Positions 28,776-39,201 of a DNA stretch of 64,000 nucleotides are shown one piece after another (positions within the stretch are counted from its first letter, which is position 1; each line of letters begins with the position of its first letter). The translations under genes and the position numbers were made by a program. Location of the stretch: positions 62,001 through 126,000 of the forward strand of contig CABZCN010000003.1 in assembly GCA_902524245.1 (NCBI GenBank). Reading direction: 5' to 3'. A model generated the notes under the pieces. The model was given only the letters and a program-made list of their open reading frames with translations. It ran no database searches and had not been told where the DNA came from. This DNA is from an uncultured Alphaproteobacteria bacterium. Its GTDB lineage: Bacteria > Pseudomonadota > Alphaproteobacteria > HIMB59.

Positions 28776-29429
28776 TTGAATAGGACACAAATTTTCAAAA
28801 CAATTAAAAGACTTGAGGGTTTTAATAAAAGTATTGAACACGATAGTTTTGAAAAATCAAAAAAAAATACCGATAAACCCTTTCAAAAATATGAATTTCT
28901 AGGAGATAGAGTTTTAGGTTTAGTAATTTCAGAATATTTGATAACCACTTTTTCACACAATACTTTAGATGAGATCTCAAGAAGGTTTATTCATCTTGTT
29001 AATACAAACACCTTAGCAAAAATATTCAGAAAAAATAATTTAGGTGACATTTTTAAACATCAACTTGATCCCAACTCAAATAAAAATTCTATATACGCTG
29101 ATGCATTAGAGTCTCTCATCGGATTTGTTTATACAAGAAAAGGTTTAGTGTTTTCAAAAAAATTAATAATGGAATTATGGCAAGATGAATTAGATACACT
29201 TCCTCAAAAAGATCCTAAAACATTTATACAAGAATATTGTCAAAAGAGATATAGGACAATTCCTTTTTACAAATTGATCGAGGAATCTGGTACAAAACAT
29301 AAACCTAAATTTTTAGTATCATTGAAAATTAAAGATAACGAAGTAGAAGCTGAGGGAGTTTCAAAACAAAAAGCAGAAATCTTAGCTGCAAAAAAAATGA
29401 TTAAGATCATCAATAAATTTAGTAAATAA
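28776..29429 (+). CDS. rnc: Ribonuclease III
   Basis: Cleaves double-stranded RNA, notably rRNA precursors. The catalytic signature EFLGDRVLGLVISEYL contains the Glu/Asp metal ligands, and a second acidic pair lies in YADALESLIGFVY. A C-terminal double-stranded RNA-binding domain covers about 142-215. TTG start, 5 bp after lepB. The usual downstream GTPase gene era is missing; recO follows directly. Confidence 0.93.
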   Translation: MNRTQIFKTIKRLEGFNKSIEHDSFEKSKKNTDKPFQKYEFLGDRVLGLVISEYLITTFSHNTLDEISRRFIHLVNTNTLAKIFRKNNLGDIFKHQLDPNSNKNSIYADALESLIGFVYTRKGLVFSKKLIMELWQDELDTLPQKDPKTFIQEYCQKRYRTIPFYKLIEESGTKHKPKFLVSLKIKDNEVEAEGVSKQKAEILAAKKMIKIINKFSK

Positions 29430-29433
29430 TCTA

Positions 29434-30066
29434 TTGTACAAAACTGAGGCCATAATAACGAAAGTAGAAAATTTTAAAGAAAATCATTTAAGTATTTCAG
29501 TTTACTCATCTGAGTATGGACAAAAATCTCTAGTAGTATTTGGAGGAAAATCAAAAAAAAAAAATTCAACATATGTTAAGGGATCACTTAATAATATAGA
29601 ATTTGATGATAATAATGTTTGCCTTTCCTCAACATCTAATAATACATTTAAATGGTTTTTGTTTTCAAAATATGAGTTAAAGACTATTGATTATTTTTGT
29701 TTTTTAATTAATAAATTATTATTTTTAGCTGACCAAAATTCTAATGTTGTAAGTTATTATTTGTTATTGATTTCTAAATTGAATGAAAGATCTAATTACC
29801 TTCCAGAGCTATTATTACTAGAGCTTGAAATTTTAAAAGCTTCAGGTTACCAACCTGATTTGAATGAGAGTGTTTTAAAAAAAATTTTCAATCTCAACGA
29901 TAAAAGTAATTTGAAAACTTATGAGCTTATTTATGAATATTTGATAGATAATAAAGATCAACAGTTAGTTTTTTTTGATTTTATGAGCAGAATAGTTAAC
30001 AGAGTATTGATTAATTTGAATATTAATTTACCTTTTTCTAGAGATGAAATTACCAGGAAAATATAA
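29434..30066 (+). CDS. recO: DNA repair protein RecO, divergent
   Basis: Recombination mediator that helps load RecA on SSB-coated DNA. The N-terminal OB-fold segment (TEAIITKVENFKENHLSISVYS, readable as the usual EAIVL...GE.. pattern; SLVVFGGKSKKK follows) and the position after rnc support the call. The C-terminal helical domain is strongly diverged and the zinc-binding cysteines are not evident. At 210 residues it is short (E. coli 242). TTG start; 23-bp overlap with rpiB. Confidence 0.78.
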   Translation: MYKTEAIITKVENFKENHLSISVYSSEYGQKSLVVFGGKSKKKNSTYVKGSLNNIEFDDNNVCLSSTSNNTFKWFLFSKYELKTIDYFCFLINKLLFLADQNSNVVSYYLLLISKLNERSNYLPELLLLELEILKASGYQPDLNESVLKKIFNLNDKSNLKTYELIYEYLIDNKDQQLVFFDFMSRIVNRVLINLNINLPFSRDEITRKI

Positions 30067-30484
30067 AAATATTTATATTGCCTCTGATCATGCGGGTTTT
30101 AGATTAAAATCTTTTATTATTGAGGAATATTTGGTCAAAAAAAAACTTATTTTCTTCGATTTAGGCACTAATTCAGATAAATCTGTAGATTATCCAAAAT
30201 TTGCAAAAAAATTATGTAAAAATATCAATCAATCAAGCATGGGTATCTTGATCTGTGGATCAGGAATAGGAGTAAGTATTAGTGCTAATAGACATAAGCA
30301 TATAAGGGCATCGCTTTGTCACAACGCACAAACAGCAAAAATGACCAGAAAACACAACAATAGTAACGTTATATGTCTAAAAGGAAGACCTTTTGTAAAA
30401 AAAAATATTTTTGCTATGCTCAACGCCTATTTTAAAACAGAATTTGACAAAGGGAGACATTTAAGGAGAATATCGCAACTATGA
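30044..30484 (+). CDS. rpiB: Ribose-5-phosphate isomerase B
   Basis: Interconverts ribose-5-phosphate and ribulose-5-phosphate. [11 protein letters not shown] near 12-22, [17 protein letters not shown] with the general-base Cys71, and TRKHNNSNV are the RpiB signature elements. Length 146 is standard. It is directly upstream of glyA, a neighbourhood typical of alphaproteobacteria, and overlaps it by 4 bp. Confidence 0.94.
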   Translation: MKLPGKYKNIYIASDHAGFRLKSFIIEEYLVKKKLIFFDLGTNSDKSVDYPKFAKKLCKNINQSSMGILICGSGIGVSISANRHKHIRASLCHNAQTAKMTRKHNNSNVICLKGRPFVKKNIFAMLNAYFKTEFDKGRHLRRISQL

Positions 30485-31755
30485 CACTTAGTGAGAATTT
30501 TTTTTCTAGTAATCTAGAACTTGCAGATAAAGATTTATATCAGAGTATTTCACAAGAACTTTCAAGGCAACAAAACCAAATCGAATTAATTGCTTCTGAG
30601 AATATTGTCTCTAAAGCTGTGCTTGAAGCACAAGGCTCCATAATGACCAATAAATATGCTGAGGGTTATAGTGCTAAAAGATACTATGGTGGTTGTGAGT
30701 TCGTAGATATTGCTGAAAATCTAGCAATTGATCGTTTGAAACAATTGTATGGTTGCAGTTATGCTAATGTTCAACCTCACTCTGGCGCACAAGCTAACCA
30801 AGCTGTATTTTTAGCACTGATTAAACCAGGTGACACCATTTTAGGAATGTCTTTAGATGCTGGAGGTCACTTAACACATGGTTCGAGACCAAATCAATCT
30901 GGAAAATATTTTAATGCTGTTCAATACGGTATAAATCCAGAAACATCTTTAATAGATTATGATGAAGTCGAAAGACTAGCTATTGAACACAAACCGACCT
31001 TGATTATTGCTGGTGGTTCAGCCTATCCAAGAAATATCGATTTTAAAAAATTTAGAGAGATAGCAGATAAGATTGAAGCTTATTTACTAGTTGATATGGC
31101 GCACTATTCAGGTTTGGTTGCCGCTAAAGAATACCCAGATCCACTGCCACACGCACATGTGGTTACATCTACAACTCATAAGACTATCAGGGGTCCAAGA
31201 GGGGGAATGATACTTTCAAATGATTTAGACCTTGGAAAGAAATTTAATAGTTCTGTTTTTCCTGGTTTGCAAGGTGGACCACTTATGCATGTAATTGCAG
31301 CTAAAGCTGTTGCTTTTGGAGAGGCCCTTCAACCAGAGTTTAAAACATACATTCAACAAGTAAAAAAGAATGCATCAATTCTTGGTGAAGTTCTTATGTC
31401 AAATGGAATAGATATTGTTACTGGTGGCACAGACTCTCACATGGTTTTAGTAGATTTAAGATCAAAAAATGTAACTGGTAAAGACGCAGAAGAAAGTCTA
31501 GAGAGGGCGGGAATGACTTGTAATAAAAACGGTGTTGCAAATGACCCAAATCCTCCAACTATTACTTCAGGCATTAGATTAGGATCTCCAGCAGCAACAA
31601 CTAGAGGTTTTAAAGAAGAAGAGTTTAAGTTTATTGGAGAGAAAATATCAACAATAATTAATAATCTCTCAGTATCTAACTCTGATATTTCAATGCTTGA
31701 AAGTTCTATTAATAAAGAAGTTCATGATCTTTGCTCTAAGTACCCAATTTATTAG
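30481..31755 (+). CDS. glyA: Serine hydroxymethyltransferase
   Basis: PLP enzyme converting serine plus tetrahydrofolate to glycine plus methylene-THF, the main C1 entry point. LIASENIVS near the N-terminus, AHYSGLVAA, and the PLP Lys234 in [14 protein letters not shown] are diagnostic; 424 residues is full length. In this organism it would connect to the serine-glyoxylate aminotransferase at 45098 and the folate-linked protein at 57227. Confidence 0.97.
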   Translation: MTLSENFFSSNLELADKDLYQSISQELSRQQNQIELIASENIVSKAVLEAQGSIMTNKYAEGYSAKRYYGGCEFVDIAENLAIDRLKQLYGCSYANVQPHSGAQANQAVFLALIKPGDTILGMSLDAGGHLTHGSRPNQSGKYFNAVQYGINPETSLIDYDEVERLAIEHKPTLIIAGGSAYPRNIDFKKFREIADKIEAYLLVDMAHYSGLVAAKEYPDPLPHAHVVTSTTHKTIRGPRGGMILSNDLDLGKKFNSSVFPGLQGGPLMHVIAAKAVAFGEALQPEFKTYIQQVKKNASILGEVLMSNGIDIVTGGTDSHMVLVDLRSKNVTGKDAEESLERAGMTCNKNGVANDPNPPTITSGIRLGSPAATTRGFKEEEFKFIGEKISTIINNLSVSNSDISMLESSINKEVHDLCSKYPIY

Positions 31756-31760
31756 ATCTG

Positions 31761-32219
31761 ATGAAATGTCCTTTTTGTATTGACAAAAACAAAGAGACTT
31801 CTGTTTTAGACTCAAGACCATCAGAAAATGGCTCCGTAATTAGGAGAAGAAGAGTTTGTATTGATTGTAAAGGTAGATTTACAACACACGAAAGGATTCA
31901 GTTTAGAGAAATAGTTGTTGTTAAAAAAGATGGAGATAAGGTAAATTTTGACAGAGACAAAATAGCAAAATCTGTTGAGTTGGCATTACGCAAAAGACCT
32001 GTTGATACTGACGCTAAAGAAAAACTTATTTCTAGAATAGTAAACGATGTTGAGGGTATGGGTGAAAACGAGATTAGTTCTAATGTAATAGGTGAGGCTG
32101 TAATGAAAGCTCTTTTTACAATCGATAAAGTAGCTTATGTGAGATTTGCTTCTGTTTATAGAGATTTCAGAGAAACTAAAGATTTTGAGCAGTTTTTAGA
32201 TACAATAGATAATAAGTAA
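31761..32219 (+). CDS. nrdR: Transcriptional repressor NrdR
   Basis: Nucleotide-sensing repressor of ribonucleotide reductase genes. The N-terminal zinc ribbon has CPFC at residues 3-6 and CIDC near 33-36, followed by the RFTTHERI segment and an ATP-cone domain (about 49-139). Length 152 is standard. It lies 5 bp after glyA and before the riboflavin genes, the conserved alphaproteobacterial order. No NrdR boxes were recognised in the window. Confidence 0.95.
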   Translation: MKCPFCIDKNKETSVLDSRPSENGSVIRRRRVCIDCKGRFTTHERIQFREIVVVKKDGDKVNFDRDKIAKSVELALRKRPVDTDAKEKLISRIVNDVEGMGENEISSNVIGEAVMKALFTIDKVAYVRFASVYRDFRETKDFEQFLDTIDNK

Positions 32220-32222
32220 AAT

Positions 32223-33212
32223 TTGATTAGTTCTAATCACTTAAACTATATTCAAAGTGTAAATAACTTATCTATAAAAAATATTGGATTAACTGGCAAA
32301 AACCCCTCGGTTGCATGTTTGATAGTAGACTACTCTAAGTCTTCAAAAGGAATTATCCTTAGTTATGGTTTGACATCAAAAAATGGTAGGCCACATGCAG
32401 AAATTAACGCCTTAAATAAATTATCTAAAAAAGAAATAAATAATAATACCGTTATGTATATTAGTTTAGAACCTTGTTTTAAAAATAATAGCTGTTGCGC
32501 AAAAGCAATTGCCAATGCTGGAATAAAAAAAGTTTTTATAAGTTCATTAGATCCAAACCCAAATATAAAAGGAAAGGGGATCAAATTTTTAAAGCAGCAA
32601 AATATCAAAGTAATTCATTCATCAAAATCCTTAGATAAATTTCAAAAAATTAATAAATATTTTTACACTTACCAAACATTAAATAGGCCTTTTATTACTC
32701 TCAAAATTGCTATCTCCAAAAACGGTTTTAGTAAAAGCCCAACAATTAAGAATATTACCTCTGAACAAACTCAATATTTTATGCATCGGATGAGATTATC
32801 ACACGATGCTATAGCTGTCGGCATGAACACATTGTTGGATGATAAACCAAAATTAACTTGTAGATTACAGGGGATTGAAAAAAACATACAAAAAATCATT
32901 TTCTCAAATAAAAAAAATAAAATTAAAAATTACTTGTCACTTAATGTTGATTACAAAAAATTATTAAATGAGGATTTTTCTTTATTTAGAAATTTACAAG
33001 TTCAATCTATTTTAATCGAAGGCGGAATTAGCACTTTTAAATATTTTCTTAATTGTAATTTGTTTGATGAGATTATAGTCTGCCAATCAAATATGATTAT
33101 AAAAAATCCTAGTAAAAAATACTTTTTATCAATGAAATCGTTAAAAAATAATTTTAAATTAAAATCCTCTTATCAATACGGACAGGATACAATTTATAAA
33201 TTTGTAAATTAA
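32223..33212 (+). CDS. ribD: Riboflavin biosynthesis deaminase/reductase RibD
   Basis: Two-domain enzyme performing deamination then reduction of the pyrimidine intermediate. The N-terminal deaminase has HAEINAL (zinc ligand His and catalytic Glu) and EPCFKNNSCC; the spacing between the last two zinc Cys is two residues shorter than the usual PC-x8-C. The C-terminal reductase (from about 155) is diverged and Lys/Asn-rich but retains AVGMNTLLDDKPKLTCR and ILIEGG. At 329 residues it is slightly short. TTG start. Confidence 0.9.
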   Translation: MISSNHLNYIQSVNNLSIKNIGLTGKNPSVACLIVDYSKSSKGIILSYGLTSKNGRPHAEINALNKLSKKEINNNTVMYISLEPCFKNNSCCAKAIANAGIKKVFISSLDPNPNIKGKGIKFLKQQNIKVIHSSKSLDKFQKINKYFYTYQTLNRPFITLKIAISKNGFSKSPTIKNITSEQTQYFMHRMRLSHDAIAVGMNTLLDDKPKLTCRLQGIEKNIQKIIFSNKKNKIKNYLSLNVDYKKLLNEDFSLFRNLQVQSILIEGGISTFKYFLNCNLFDEIIVCQSNMIIKNPSKKYFLSMKSLKNNFKLKSSYQYGQDTIYKFVN

Positions 33213-33790
33213 TGTTTAGCGGAATAATTCAATCTCAAGGTAAAATTATAAAACTATCCAGAGAAGAAAAATCTTTGGTAGTTGAAATTCATTCCTCTTT
33301 AAATGGATATAAATTAGGTTCTTCAATATGTTGTTCTGGTATTTGTTTGACAGTCACATCAAAAAATAAAAATACCTTTAAAGCTGATATTTCATATGAA
33401 ACTATGAATAAAACAAATGCTAAATATTGGAAAGTTGGAAAAAAAATAAACTTAGAAAAATCTTTAAAAGTTGGTGATGAGATCTCTGGTCATTTTGTTT
33501 TTGGTCACATTGATACCACTTGTTCTGTTGAAGAATTATATAAAGTTGGAAGTAGTTGGTTTTTATCTTTTAAGTTCCCAAAAAATCTTAAAAAATTTAT
33601 TGTCCAAAAAGGTTCTATTTCTCTGAATGGTATTTCACTAACAATAAATGAAGTTAAGTCAAATAAATGTCATTGTATGATTATACCTCATACGTACAAA
33701 TATACTGATATTCATACATATAAAAAAAATGAAATTTTAAATCTTGAAGTCGATATGCTAGCAAGATACGCTCACTCCTCAAAATCATAG
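33212..33790 (+). CDS. ribE: Riboflavin synthase alpha chain
   Basis: Dismutates two lumazine molecules to riboflavin. The protein consists of two similar beta-barrel halves: MFSGIIQSQGKI and SSICCSGICLTV in the first, GHFVFGHIDTTC and GSISLNGISLTINEV in the second. Length 192 is typical. It overlaps the ribD stop by one base (TAATG), so the two are translationally coupled. Confidence 0.95.
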   Translation: MFSGIIQSQGKIIKLSREEKSLVVEIHSSLNGYKLGSSICCSGICLTVTSKNKNTFKADISYETMNKTNAKYWKVGKKINLEKSLKVGDEISGHFVFGHIDTTCSVEELYKVGSSWFLSFKFPKNLKKFIVQKGSISLNGISLTINEVKSNKCHCMIIPHTYKYTDIHTYKKNEILNLEVDMLARYAHSSKS

Positions 33791-33802
33791 TTTATTAAAT
33801 TA

Positions 33803-34876
33803 ATGTCAGATTTTACAAATATTGAAAATATTATTAACGATGCCCGCAATGGTAAGATGTATATTTTAGTTGATAGCGAGGATAGAGAGAATGAGGGTGA
33901 TTTAATCATACCTGCATCTCTTTGTAAGCCAGAACACATCAATTTTATGGCAACTTATGGCAGAGGTTTAATTTGTTTATCTATATCTGAGACAAGAGCA
34001 GAAGAGTTAAAACTTCCATTGATGAATCCTGACAACTGGAAAAAAAAGACCACAGCATTTACTGTCTCAATAGAGTCGAGTACTAACATAACAACAGGTA
34101 TTTCAGCATTTGATAGAGCAGAAACAGTAAAAGCTGCTATAAATCCAAATTTTAAATCGGGTGATATTGTTAGTCCTGGTCATGTATTTCCATTAATTGC
34201 ATGGGACGGCGGAGTTTTAACCAGAGCAGGGCATACAGAGGCGGCAGTAGATATATCAAGACTAGCTGGATTAAATGACTCTGCAGTAATTTGTGAAATT
34301 ATGAATGATGACGGCACTATGGCTAGAGTTCCAGATCTCATACCCTATGCTAAAAAACATTCTATAAATATTGGGACAATTCAAGACCTTATCGCATATA
34401 GGATTAAAAATGATTTACTAATAAAAAAAATTCCTGAAAAGCAACACCAGATTAAAAATATTTATTCAGACATTTTTGAATTTAATGTCTTTGAAAACAC
34501 TATTGATGGATTACATCATGCAACATTACACCTAGGTGATTTATCAAAACAAGATAGCGTAATGACAAGAGTTCATCCTGTTCAGGGTTTCGATGACATA
34601 ATTATGAATTTTAATAACCCTAAAACAAAAGACTTACATGCTTCAATTGAAAAAATAAAATCTCATGGATCTGGAATTATAGTGCTAATAAATAATCCTA
34701 TATTAGGTGATCTAGGAAAGTTATCAAATGATGAAAAGGTGAAATATTACGGTCTAGGCGCCCAAATTCTTAAAAATTTCTCTATTAATAATATTTCTGT
34801 ATTATCTAATTCACTTGCAGAGGACTTAGACCTTGGTATTTATGGATTAAGCGTAAATAAAATAGAGAGTTTATGA
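33803..34876 (+). CDS. ribB: DHBP synthase with degenerate GTP cyclohydrolase II domain
   Basis: The N-terminal half (about 1-205) is a complete 3,4-dihydroxy-2-butanone 4-phosphate synthase, with EDRENEGDL, ATYGRGLICLS and AGHTEAAVDISRLAG. The C-terminal half is related to GTP cyclohydrolase II but lacks the zinc-binding cysteines and catalytic residues expected in the C-x2-D-x-F-x8-C-x-C region, showing instead RVHPVQGFDDIIMNF. It is therefore a RibBX-like protein that can make DHBP but probably not open GTP. A separate functional ribA must be elsewhere in the genome. Confidence 0.9.
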   Translation: MSDFTNIENIINDARNGKMYILVDSEDRENEGDLIIPASLCKPEHINFMATYGRGLICLSISETRAEELKLPLMNPDNWKKKTTAFTVSIESSTNITTGISAFDRAETVKAAINPNFKSGDIVSPGHVFPLIAWDGGVLTRAGHTEAAVDISRLAGLNDSAVICEIMNDDGTMARVPDLIPYAKKHSINIGTIQDLIAYRIKNDLLIKKIPEKQHQIKNIYSDIFEFNVFENTIDGLHHATLHLGDLSKQDSVMTRVHPVQGFDDIIMNFNNPKTKDLHASIEKIKSHGSGIIVLINNPILGDLGKLSNDEKVKYYGLGAQILKNFSINNISVLSNSLAEDLDLGIYGLSVNKIESL

Positions 34877-35289
34877 AAAAATTAAAAATAAAAATAGTAG
34901 TAGCGGATTATTACAAAGAAATAACAAATCCATTAACACAATCCTGTATTGAGATTTTAGAACAGTTTAAACTTAAATATGAAATTTTAACTGTTCCTGG
35001 TGTTTATGAAATACCTCAAATGATAAAATGGAAAATTAAACCAAATAATTACAATTTATTTATTGCCTTAGGTTGTGTTATCAAGGGTGAAACATATCAT
35101 TTTGAAGTAATATCTGACTCTGTTGGAAAAGCACTTTTAGATATCGTAAATCAAAATAAAAATACACTAATATCCAATGGTATAATAAATGCTAATAACA
35201 AGTCTCAAGCAGTAAAAAGATCTAAATCAAAGAATAAAGGAAAAGAGGCTGCTAATGCTATGGTTAATATGATCAAATGCTTAATTTAA
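34873..35289 (+). CDS. ribH: 6,7-dimethyl-8-ribityllumazine synthase
   Basis: Penultimate step of riboflavin synthesis. VPGVYEIPQMI (residues 41-51) and ALGCVIKGETYHFEVISD, with catalytic His76, are diagnostic. Length 138 is standard. It overlaps ribB by 4 bp and nusB by 13 bp. The C-terminal SKSKNKGKEAANAM fits the usual end of the protein. Confidence 0.94.
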   Translation: MKKLKIKIVVADYYKEITNPLTQSCIEILEQFKLKYEILTVPGVYEIPQMIKWKIKPNNYNLFIALGCVIKGETYHFEVISDSVGKALLDIVNQNKNTLISNGIINANNKSQAVKRSKSKNKGKEAANAMVNMIKCLI

Positions 35290-35663
35290 ATAAAAACACT
35301 AGATTATTTTTCTTTCAGTTTATTTTTCAAAGAAATTATACTACGGACTTTGAGTTAGATGACTTTATAAAACAAAACATTAAAAAAAGACCATTCAACA
35401 AAAAAAAATTACTTTCTTTGAATGAGAGTTTTAACTCTAATTTAGAAAAAATCAAAGGATTGATAGATTCTAATATTATTGAAAAAACCAACAAAATAAC
35501 AGTTTTCCTTCTTTATGCCTTTTGCTCCGAGTATCTTTTAAACAAAGATAAAAAAAAGATATTAATGAGTGAATATATCAAGCTTTCCAAGGATTTTCTT
35601 ACCCAAGAAGAGGTAAAATACTTCAATTATTTGTTAGATGATGCCTCTAAAAAAGCACCTTGA
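35277..35663 (+). CDS. nusB: NusB-like antitermination factor, divergent
   Basis: All-helical RNA-binding factor for rRNA antitermination with NusE (S10). The call rests on position directly after ribH (a widely conserved pair), length 128 and N-terminal RLFFFQFIFQRNY, which matches the R..A.Q.LYQ pattern of NusB. The C-terminal region EYIKLSKDFLTQEEVKYFNYLLD fits the usual INE.v..ak.f......kfiNg.Ld pattern. Otherwise it is strongly diverged and Lys-rich. Confidence 0.7.
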   Translation: MLNLNKNTRLFFFQFIFQRNYTTDFELDDFIKQNIKKRPFNKKKLLSLNESFNSNLEKIKGLIDSNIIEKTNKITVFLLYAFCSEYLLNKDKKKILMSEYIKLSKDFLTQEEVKYFNYLLDDASKKAP

Positions 35664-35694
35664 AAATAAAATTAAAATAGATTAACAACTTACC

Positions 35695-37818
35695 ATGTCT
35701 CAAATACAGTTCTTGCAAATAGTAATATTTGCTGCGATAGCAGCAATTGCTTTCGGATTATTAACAACCAATAAGATTCTAAGTTTACCAAAAGGCACAA
35801 AAAGAATGACCTCAATTTCCAGTGCTATTCAAGAAGGTGCTAAAGCTTACCTAAATCGACAGTATACAACCATAGCTATTGTTGGAATTGTTATTTTCTT
35901 CGCATTTTTTTTAATTCCTTTTAAACATATTTACGATGTACCTGTTGGTTTTTTGATTGGTGCAGTTCTCTCTGGTCTTGCTGGTTACATAGGAATGAAC
36001 GTTTCCGTGAGAGCTAATGTTATAACTGCTCAAGCAGCAAGTTCTTCTCTTAAAAAAGGACTTTATGTTGCTTTTAACGCTGGAGCTGTAACTGGATTAT
36101 TAGTAGTCGGATTAGCTTTGGCAGGCATAGCTGGTTATTTTATGATTTTATTTTATGGTTTCGAAAGAACTGGAAGAGAGCTCATCGAACCTTTAGTTGC
36201 TCTTGGTTTTGGGTCCTCATTAATTTCAATATTTGCAAGATTGGGTGGTGGAATATTTACCAAAGGAGCAGATGTCGGAGCTGATTTAGTAGGAAAAGTG
36301 GAAAAAAATATCCCTGAAGATGATCCAAGAAACCCGGCTGTTATAGCAGATAATGTTGGAGACAATGTAGGTGACTGTGCAGGTATGGCAGCAGACTTAT
36401 TCGAAACTTATGTTGTATCTATTGTTGCTACTATGGTGCTAGCTATTATTTTTCAAGGAGCTGTTAGCGAACTAACTATTTACCCTCTGTTAATTGCAGG
36501 TTCTAGTATTTTAGCCTCTATAATTGGTTCTCAGTTTGTATCAATATCTACTCCTAAGTCGTCCATTATGGGTGCGTTATACAAAGGGTTTTTTATGACG
36601 TTATTTATTTCAGTAATCTTATTTGCAATCATCACACAGTACTCAATTGGCTTTGATAAGTTTTTCCAGTTAGGTAACAAATGGTATAATGGAATGGATT
36701 TATTCCTTTGTGCAGTTTACGGATTATTGATCACTTTGGCACTTGTTTTCATTACAGAATATTACACTAGTACTGAGTATAGACCTGTAAAAAGTGTTGC
36801 TGAAGCATCCCAAACTGGTCATGCAACTAATATTATTCAAGGACTTGCTATGGGCATGGAATCGACTGCTATACCTGTATTAATTATTTGCGCTGGAATT
36901 GGCTTAACTTTTTCAACAGCTGGACTTTTTGGTATCGCAATCGCTGTCACTTCAATGTTGGCTCTTGCAGGAATGGTAGTTGCTCTTGACGCATATGGAC
37001 CCGTCACAGATAATGCAGGCGGTATAGCTGAAATGTCGGGTTTGAACAAGAGAGTCAGAGAGAGAACAGATGCTTTAGATGCTGTTGGAAATACCACAAA
37101 AGCTGTTACTAAAGGATACGCAATTGGTTCAGCTGGACTTGGCGCATTAGTATTATTTGCAGCTTATACTGAAGATCTTAAATTCTTTAATCAAGAAACT
37201 GGCAATAATGCCTTTAAAGTATCTTTTGATTTATCAGAACCTTATGTGATAATTGGATTATTATTAGGTGGATTATTACCTTTTCTATTTAGCGCTCTAA
37301 GTATGACTGCAGTAGGAAGAGCTGCTGGTTCAGTTGTGTTAGAGGTCAGACAACAGTTTAAAGAAAAAAAAGGTATAATGTCCGGAAAAGAAAAACCTGA
37401 TTATGGTAAGTGTGTTGATATACTTACAAAAGCAGCAATTAAAGAGATGATTATCCCATCTCTATTGCCTGTACTTTCGCCAGTTATAATTTTCTTTGGA
37501 GTTTATTCTCTCACAGGAAGTGTGAATACTGCATTTCAAGCACTCGGTGCTCTTTTAATAGGAGTTATAATCACTGGTTTTTTTGTAGCTATATCGATGA
37601 CCGCTGGTGGTGGTGCATGGGATAACGCAAAGAAATATATTGAAGATGGCAACCTAGGAGGAAAGGGTAGTGAAACTCATAAGGCGTCTGTTACTGGAGA
37701 CACTGTTGGCGATCCTTATAAAGATACAGCTGGTCCAGCTGTCAATCCAATGATTAAAATTACAAATATAGTATCAATCCTATTGCTATCAATAGTTGTA
37801 CATTTAAATATTATTTAA
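35695..37818 (+). CDS. hppA: Membrane H+-translocating pyrophosphatase, K+-independent type
   Basis: Integral membrane pump using pyrophosphate hydrolysis to export protons. About 16 transmembrane segments; the catalytic loops include [32 protein letters not shown] and [11 protein letters not shown]. The subclass-determining position is Lys469 in GNTTKA, where K+-dependent enzymes have Ala, which indicates the K+-independent H+-pumping subclass. At 707 residues it is full length. It conserves energy from biosynthetic PPi. Its 3' end overlaps convergent bamE by 4 bp. Confidence 0.96.
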   Translation: MSQIQFLQIVIFAAIAAIAFGLLTTNKILSLPKGTKRMTSISSAIQEGAKAYLNRQYTTIAIVGIVIFFAFFLIPFKHIYDVPVGFLIGAVLSGLAGYIGMNVSVRANVITAQAASSSLKKGLYVAFNAGAVTGLLVVGLALAGIAGYFMILFYGFERTGRELIEPLVALGFGSSLISIFARLGGGIFTKGADVGADLVGKVEKNIPEDDPRNPAVIADNVGDNVGDCAGMAADLFETYVVSIVATMVLAIIFQGAVSELTIYPLLIAGSSILASIIGSQFVSISTPKSSIMGALYKGFFMTLFISVILFAIITQYSIGFDKFFQLGNKWYNGMDLFLCAVYGLLITLALVFITEYYTSTEYRPVKSVAEASQTGHATNIIQGLAMGMESTAIPVLIICAGIGLTFSTAGLFGIAIAVTSMLALAGMVVALDAYGPVTDNAGGIAEMSGLNKRVRERTDALDAVGNTTKAVTKGYAIGSAGLGALVLFAAYTEDLKFFNQETGNNAFKVSFDLSEPYVIIGLLLGGLLPFLFSALSMTAVGRAAGSVVLEVRQQFKEKKGIMSGKEKPDYGKCVDILTKAAIKEMIIPSLLPVLSPVIIFFGVYSLTGSVNTAFQALGALLIGVIITGFFVAISMTAGGGAWDNAKKYIEDGNLGGKGSETHKASVTGDTVGDPYKDTAGPAVNPMIKITNIVSILLLSIVVHLNII

Positions 37819-38147
37819 TTTAAGTTAATTTCTTCAACGGACCTTAAAATATTATCTTCAAATTTAAATTTTAAGGTCCTGTTGTAAATTGTTTGTTTAA
37901 AAGCAGCAATTCCTGTTTTTTTATCCGTTCTATAAATCCACAAATTGTCTGAGTTCTCTTTTATCAATGGTGGGCCAATAATTTTTAGTACATCATCTTT
38001 TGAGTAATTAATGTTTTGATAATTTTCTTTAATTTCATTAAAGCTGGTTTCTGAAATACCAGAGAAATATATGTCTTTAGAGCAAGAAATTAGAAATATT
38101 GAGCTTAATAAGGCCATGAAAATTAAAGGTATTTTTAAAATATTCAC
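37815..38147 (-). CDS. bamE: BamE/OmlA-family outer-membrane lipoprotein
   Basis: Small lipoprotein of the BAM outer-membrane protein assembly machine. The lipobox LISC ends a signal peptide at Cys22. The SmpA/OmlA fold follows, with [13 protein letters not shown] and [10 protein letters not shown] matching the conserved V...lG.P and W.Y motifs. Length 110 is on the short side. The start is a GTG at 38147. It is divergent from plsX across 49 bp, the usual alphaproteobacterial neighbour. Confidence 0.85.
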   Translation of the reverse strand: MNILKIPLIFMALLSSIFLISCSKDIYFSGISETSFNEIKENYQNINYSKDDVLKIIGPPLIKENSDNLWIYRTDKKTGIAAFKQTIYNRTLKFKFEDNILRSVEEINLN

Positions 38148-38196
38148 AATAAAAACAAATAAGGTATAAGTTTCCTTAAAGCAATAATAAACATTA

Positions 38197-39201
38197 ATGA
38201 GTGAATATATAATAAACCTTGACCTACACGGCGGAGACTTTGCTCCACAATCAGTTCTACAAGGGGCATTAATAGCTCAAACAAAAAATCCGACTATTAA
38301 CTTCAATTTACATTCTGATAAACAAATTTACGAGAAATTTAAACCATTATTTTCAAAGTTATTTAATAACTCTGAATGGATACAATCTGAAAATTTTATT
38401 ACTCCTGAAATGAAACCAAGTGACGCTTTAAAAAAGGACAATCGAAATAGTTCTATGTCAAATGCTATTTTAAATTTAAAAGAAAATAAAAATCAAATAA
38501 CTATTTCTGCAGGAAACACTGGTGCCATGATGGCTTACTCAACTGTATATCTTAGAACCATTGAAAATATCACAAGACCTGCAATTGCCTCATTTTTTCC
38601 TTCAGAGAAACATCCGGTATGTTTTTTAGATTTAGGTGCAAATGCTGAGTGTAACTCAGAAAATCTTTTGGATTTTGCTGTTATGGGAAGTACTTATTAC
38701 AAAGTTCTCTATCCACAAATTGATACCAAAGTGGCACTTTTAAATATTGGATCAGAGGAGCTCAAAGGCAATAATTTGATACAAGAGACACATGATTTAA
38801 TGAAGAGTGATAAAAGAATAAATTATCAAGGATTTGTCGAAGCTGATAAAATTACTTCAACAAAAAATCATGTTATTGTCACAGATGGATTTTCCGGAAA
38901 TATTGCGTTGAAAACAGCTGAGGGTGTATCTAAATTTATAACTGACTCTTTAAAAAAAAGTCTAACTTCCTCCTCTTACTCAAAAATACTATCTTTTCTC
39001 TTAAAAAAAAATTTCAAAGACTTTAAAAATTTAATTGATCCTAGAAACTACAATGGTGGAATGTTTATAGGTGTAAATGGTATTGTAATTAAAAGTCACG
39101 GGAATGCTGACTCACATGCATTCGCAAATGCGATAGAGTTTGGTGTAAGATGTATTGACAATGATTTATTAAATGAGATTAAGAAAAATGTCTCAAGATA
39201 A
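38197..39201 (+). CDS. plsX: Phosphate acyltransferase PlsX
   Basis: Makes acyl-phosphate from acyl-ACP for PlsY (encoded at 17906). LDLHGGDFAP at the N-terminus, SAGNTGAMMAYS and the VTDGFSGNIALKTAEG segment are diagnostic. Length 334 is normal. In most alphaproteobacteria fabH lies between plsX and ihfA; here plsX overlaps ihfA directly by about 14 bp, so fabH has been lost or moved. Confidence 0.95.
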   Translation: MSEYIINLDLHGGDFAPQSVLQGALIAQTKNPTINFNLHSDKQIYEKFKPLFSKLFNNSEWIQSENFITPEMKPSDALKKDNRNSSMSNAILNLKENKNQITISAGNTGAMMAYSTVYLRTIENITRPAIASFFPSEKHPVCFLDLGANAECNSENLLDFAVMGSTYYKVLYPQIDTKVALLNIGSEELKGNNLIQETHDLMKSDKRINYQGFVEADKITSTKNHVIVTDGFSGNIALKTAEGVSKFITDSLKKSLTSSSYSKILSFLLKKNFKDFKNLIDPRNYNGGMFIGVNGIVIKSHGNADSHAFANAIEFGVRCIDNDLLNEIKKNVSR

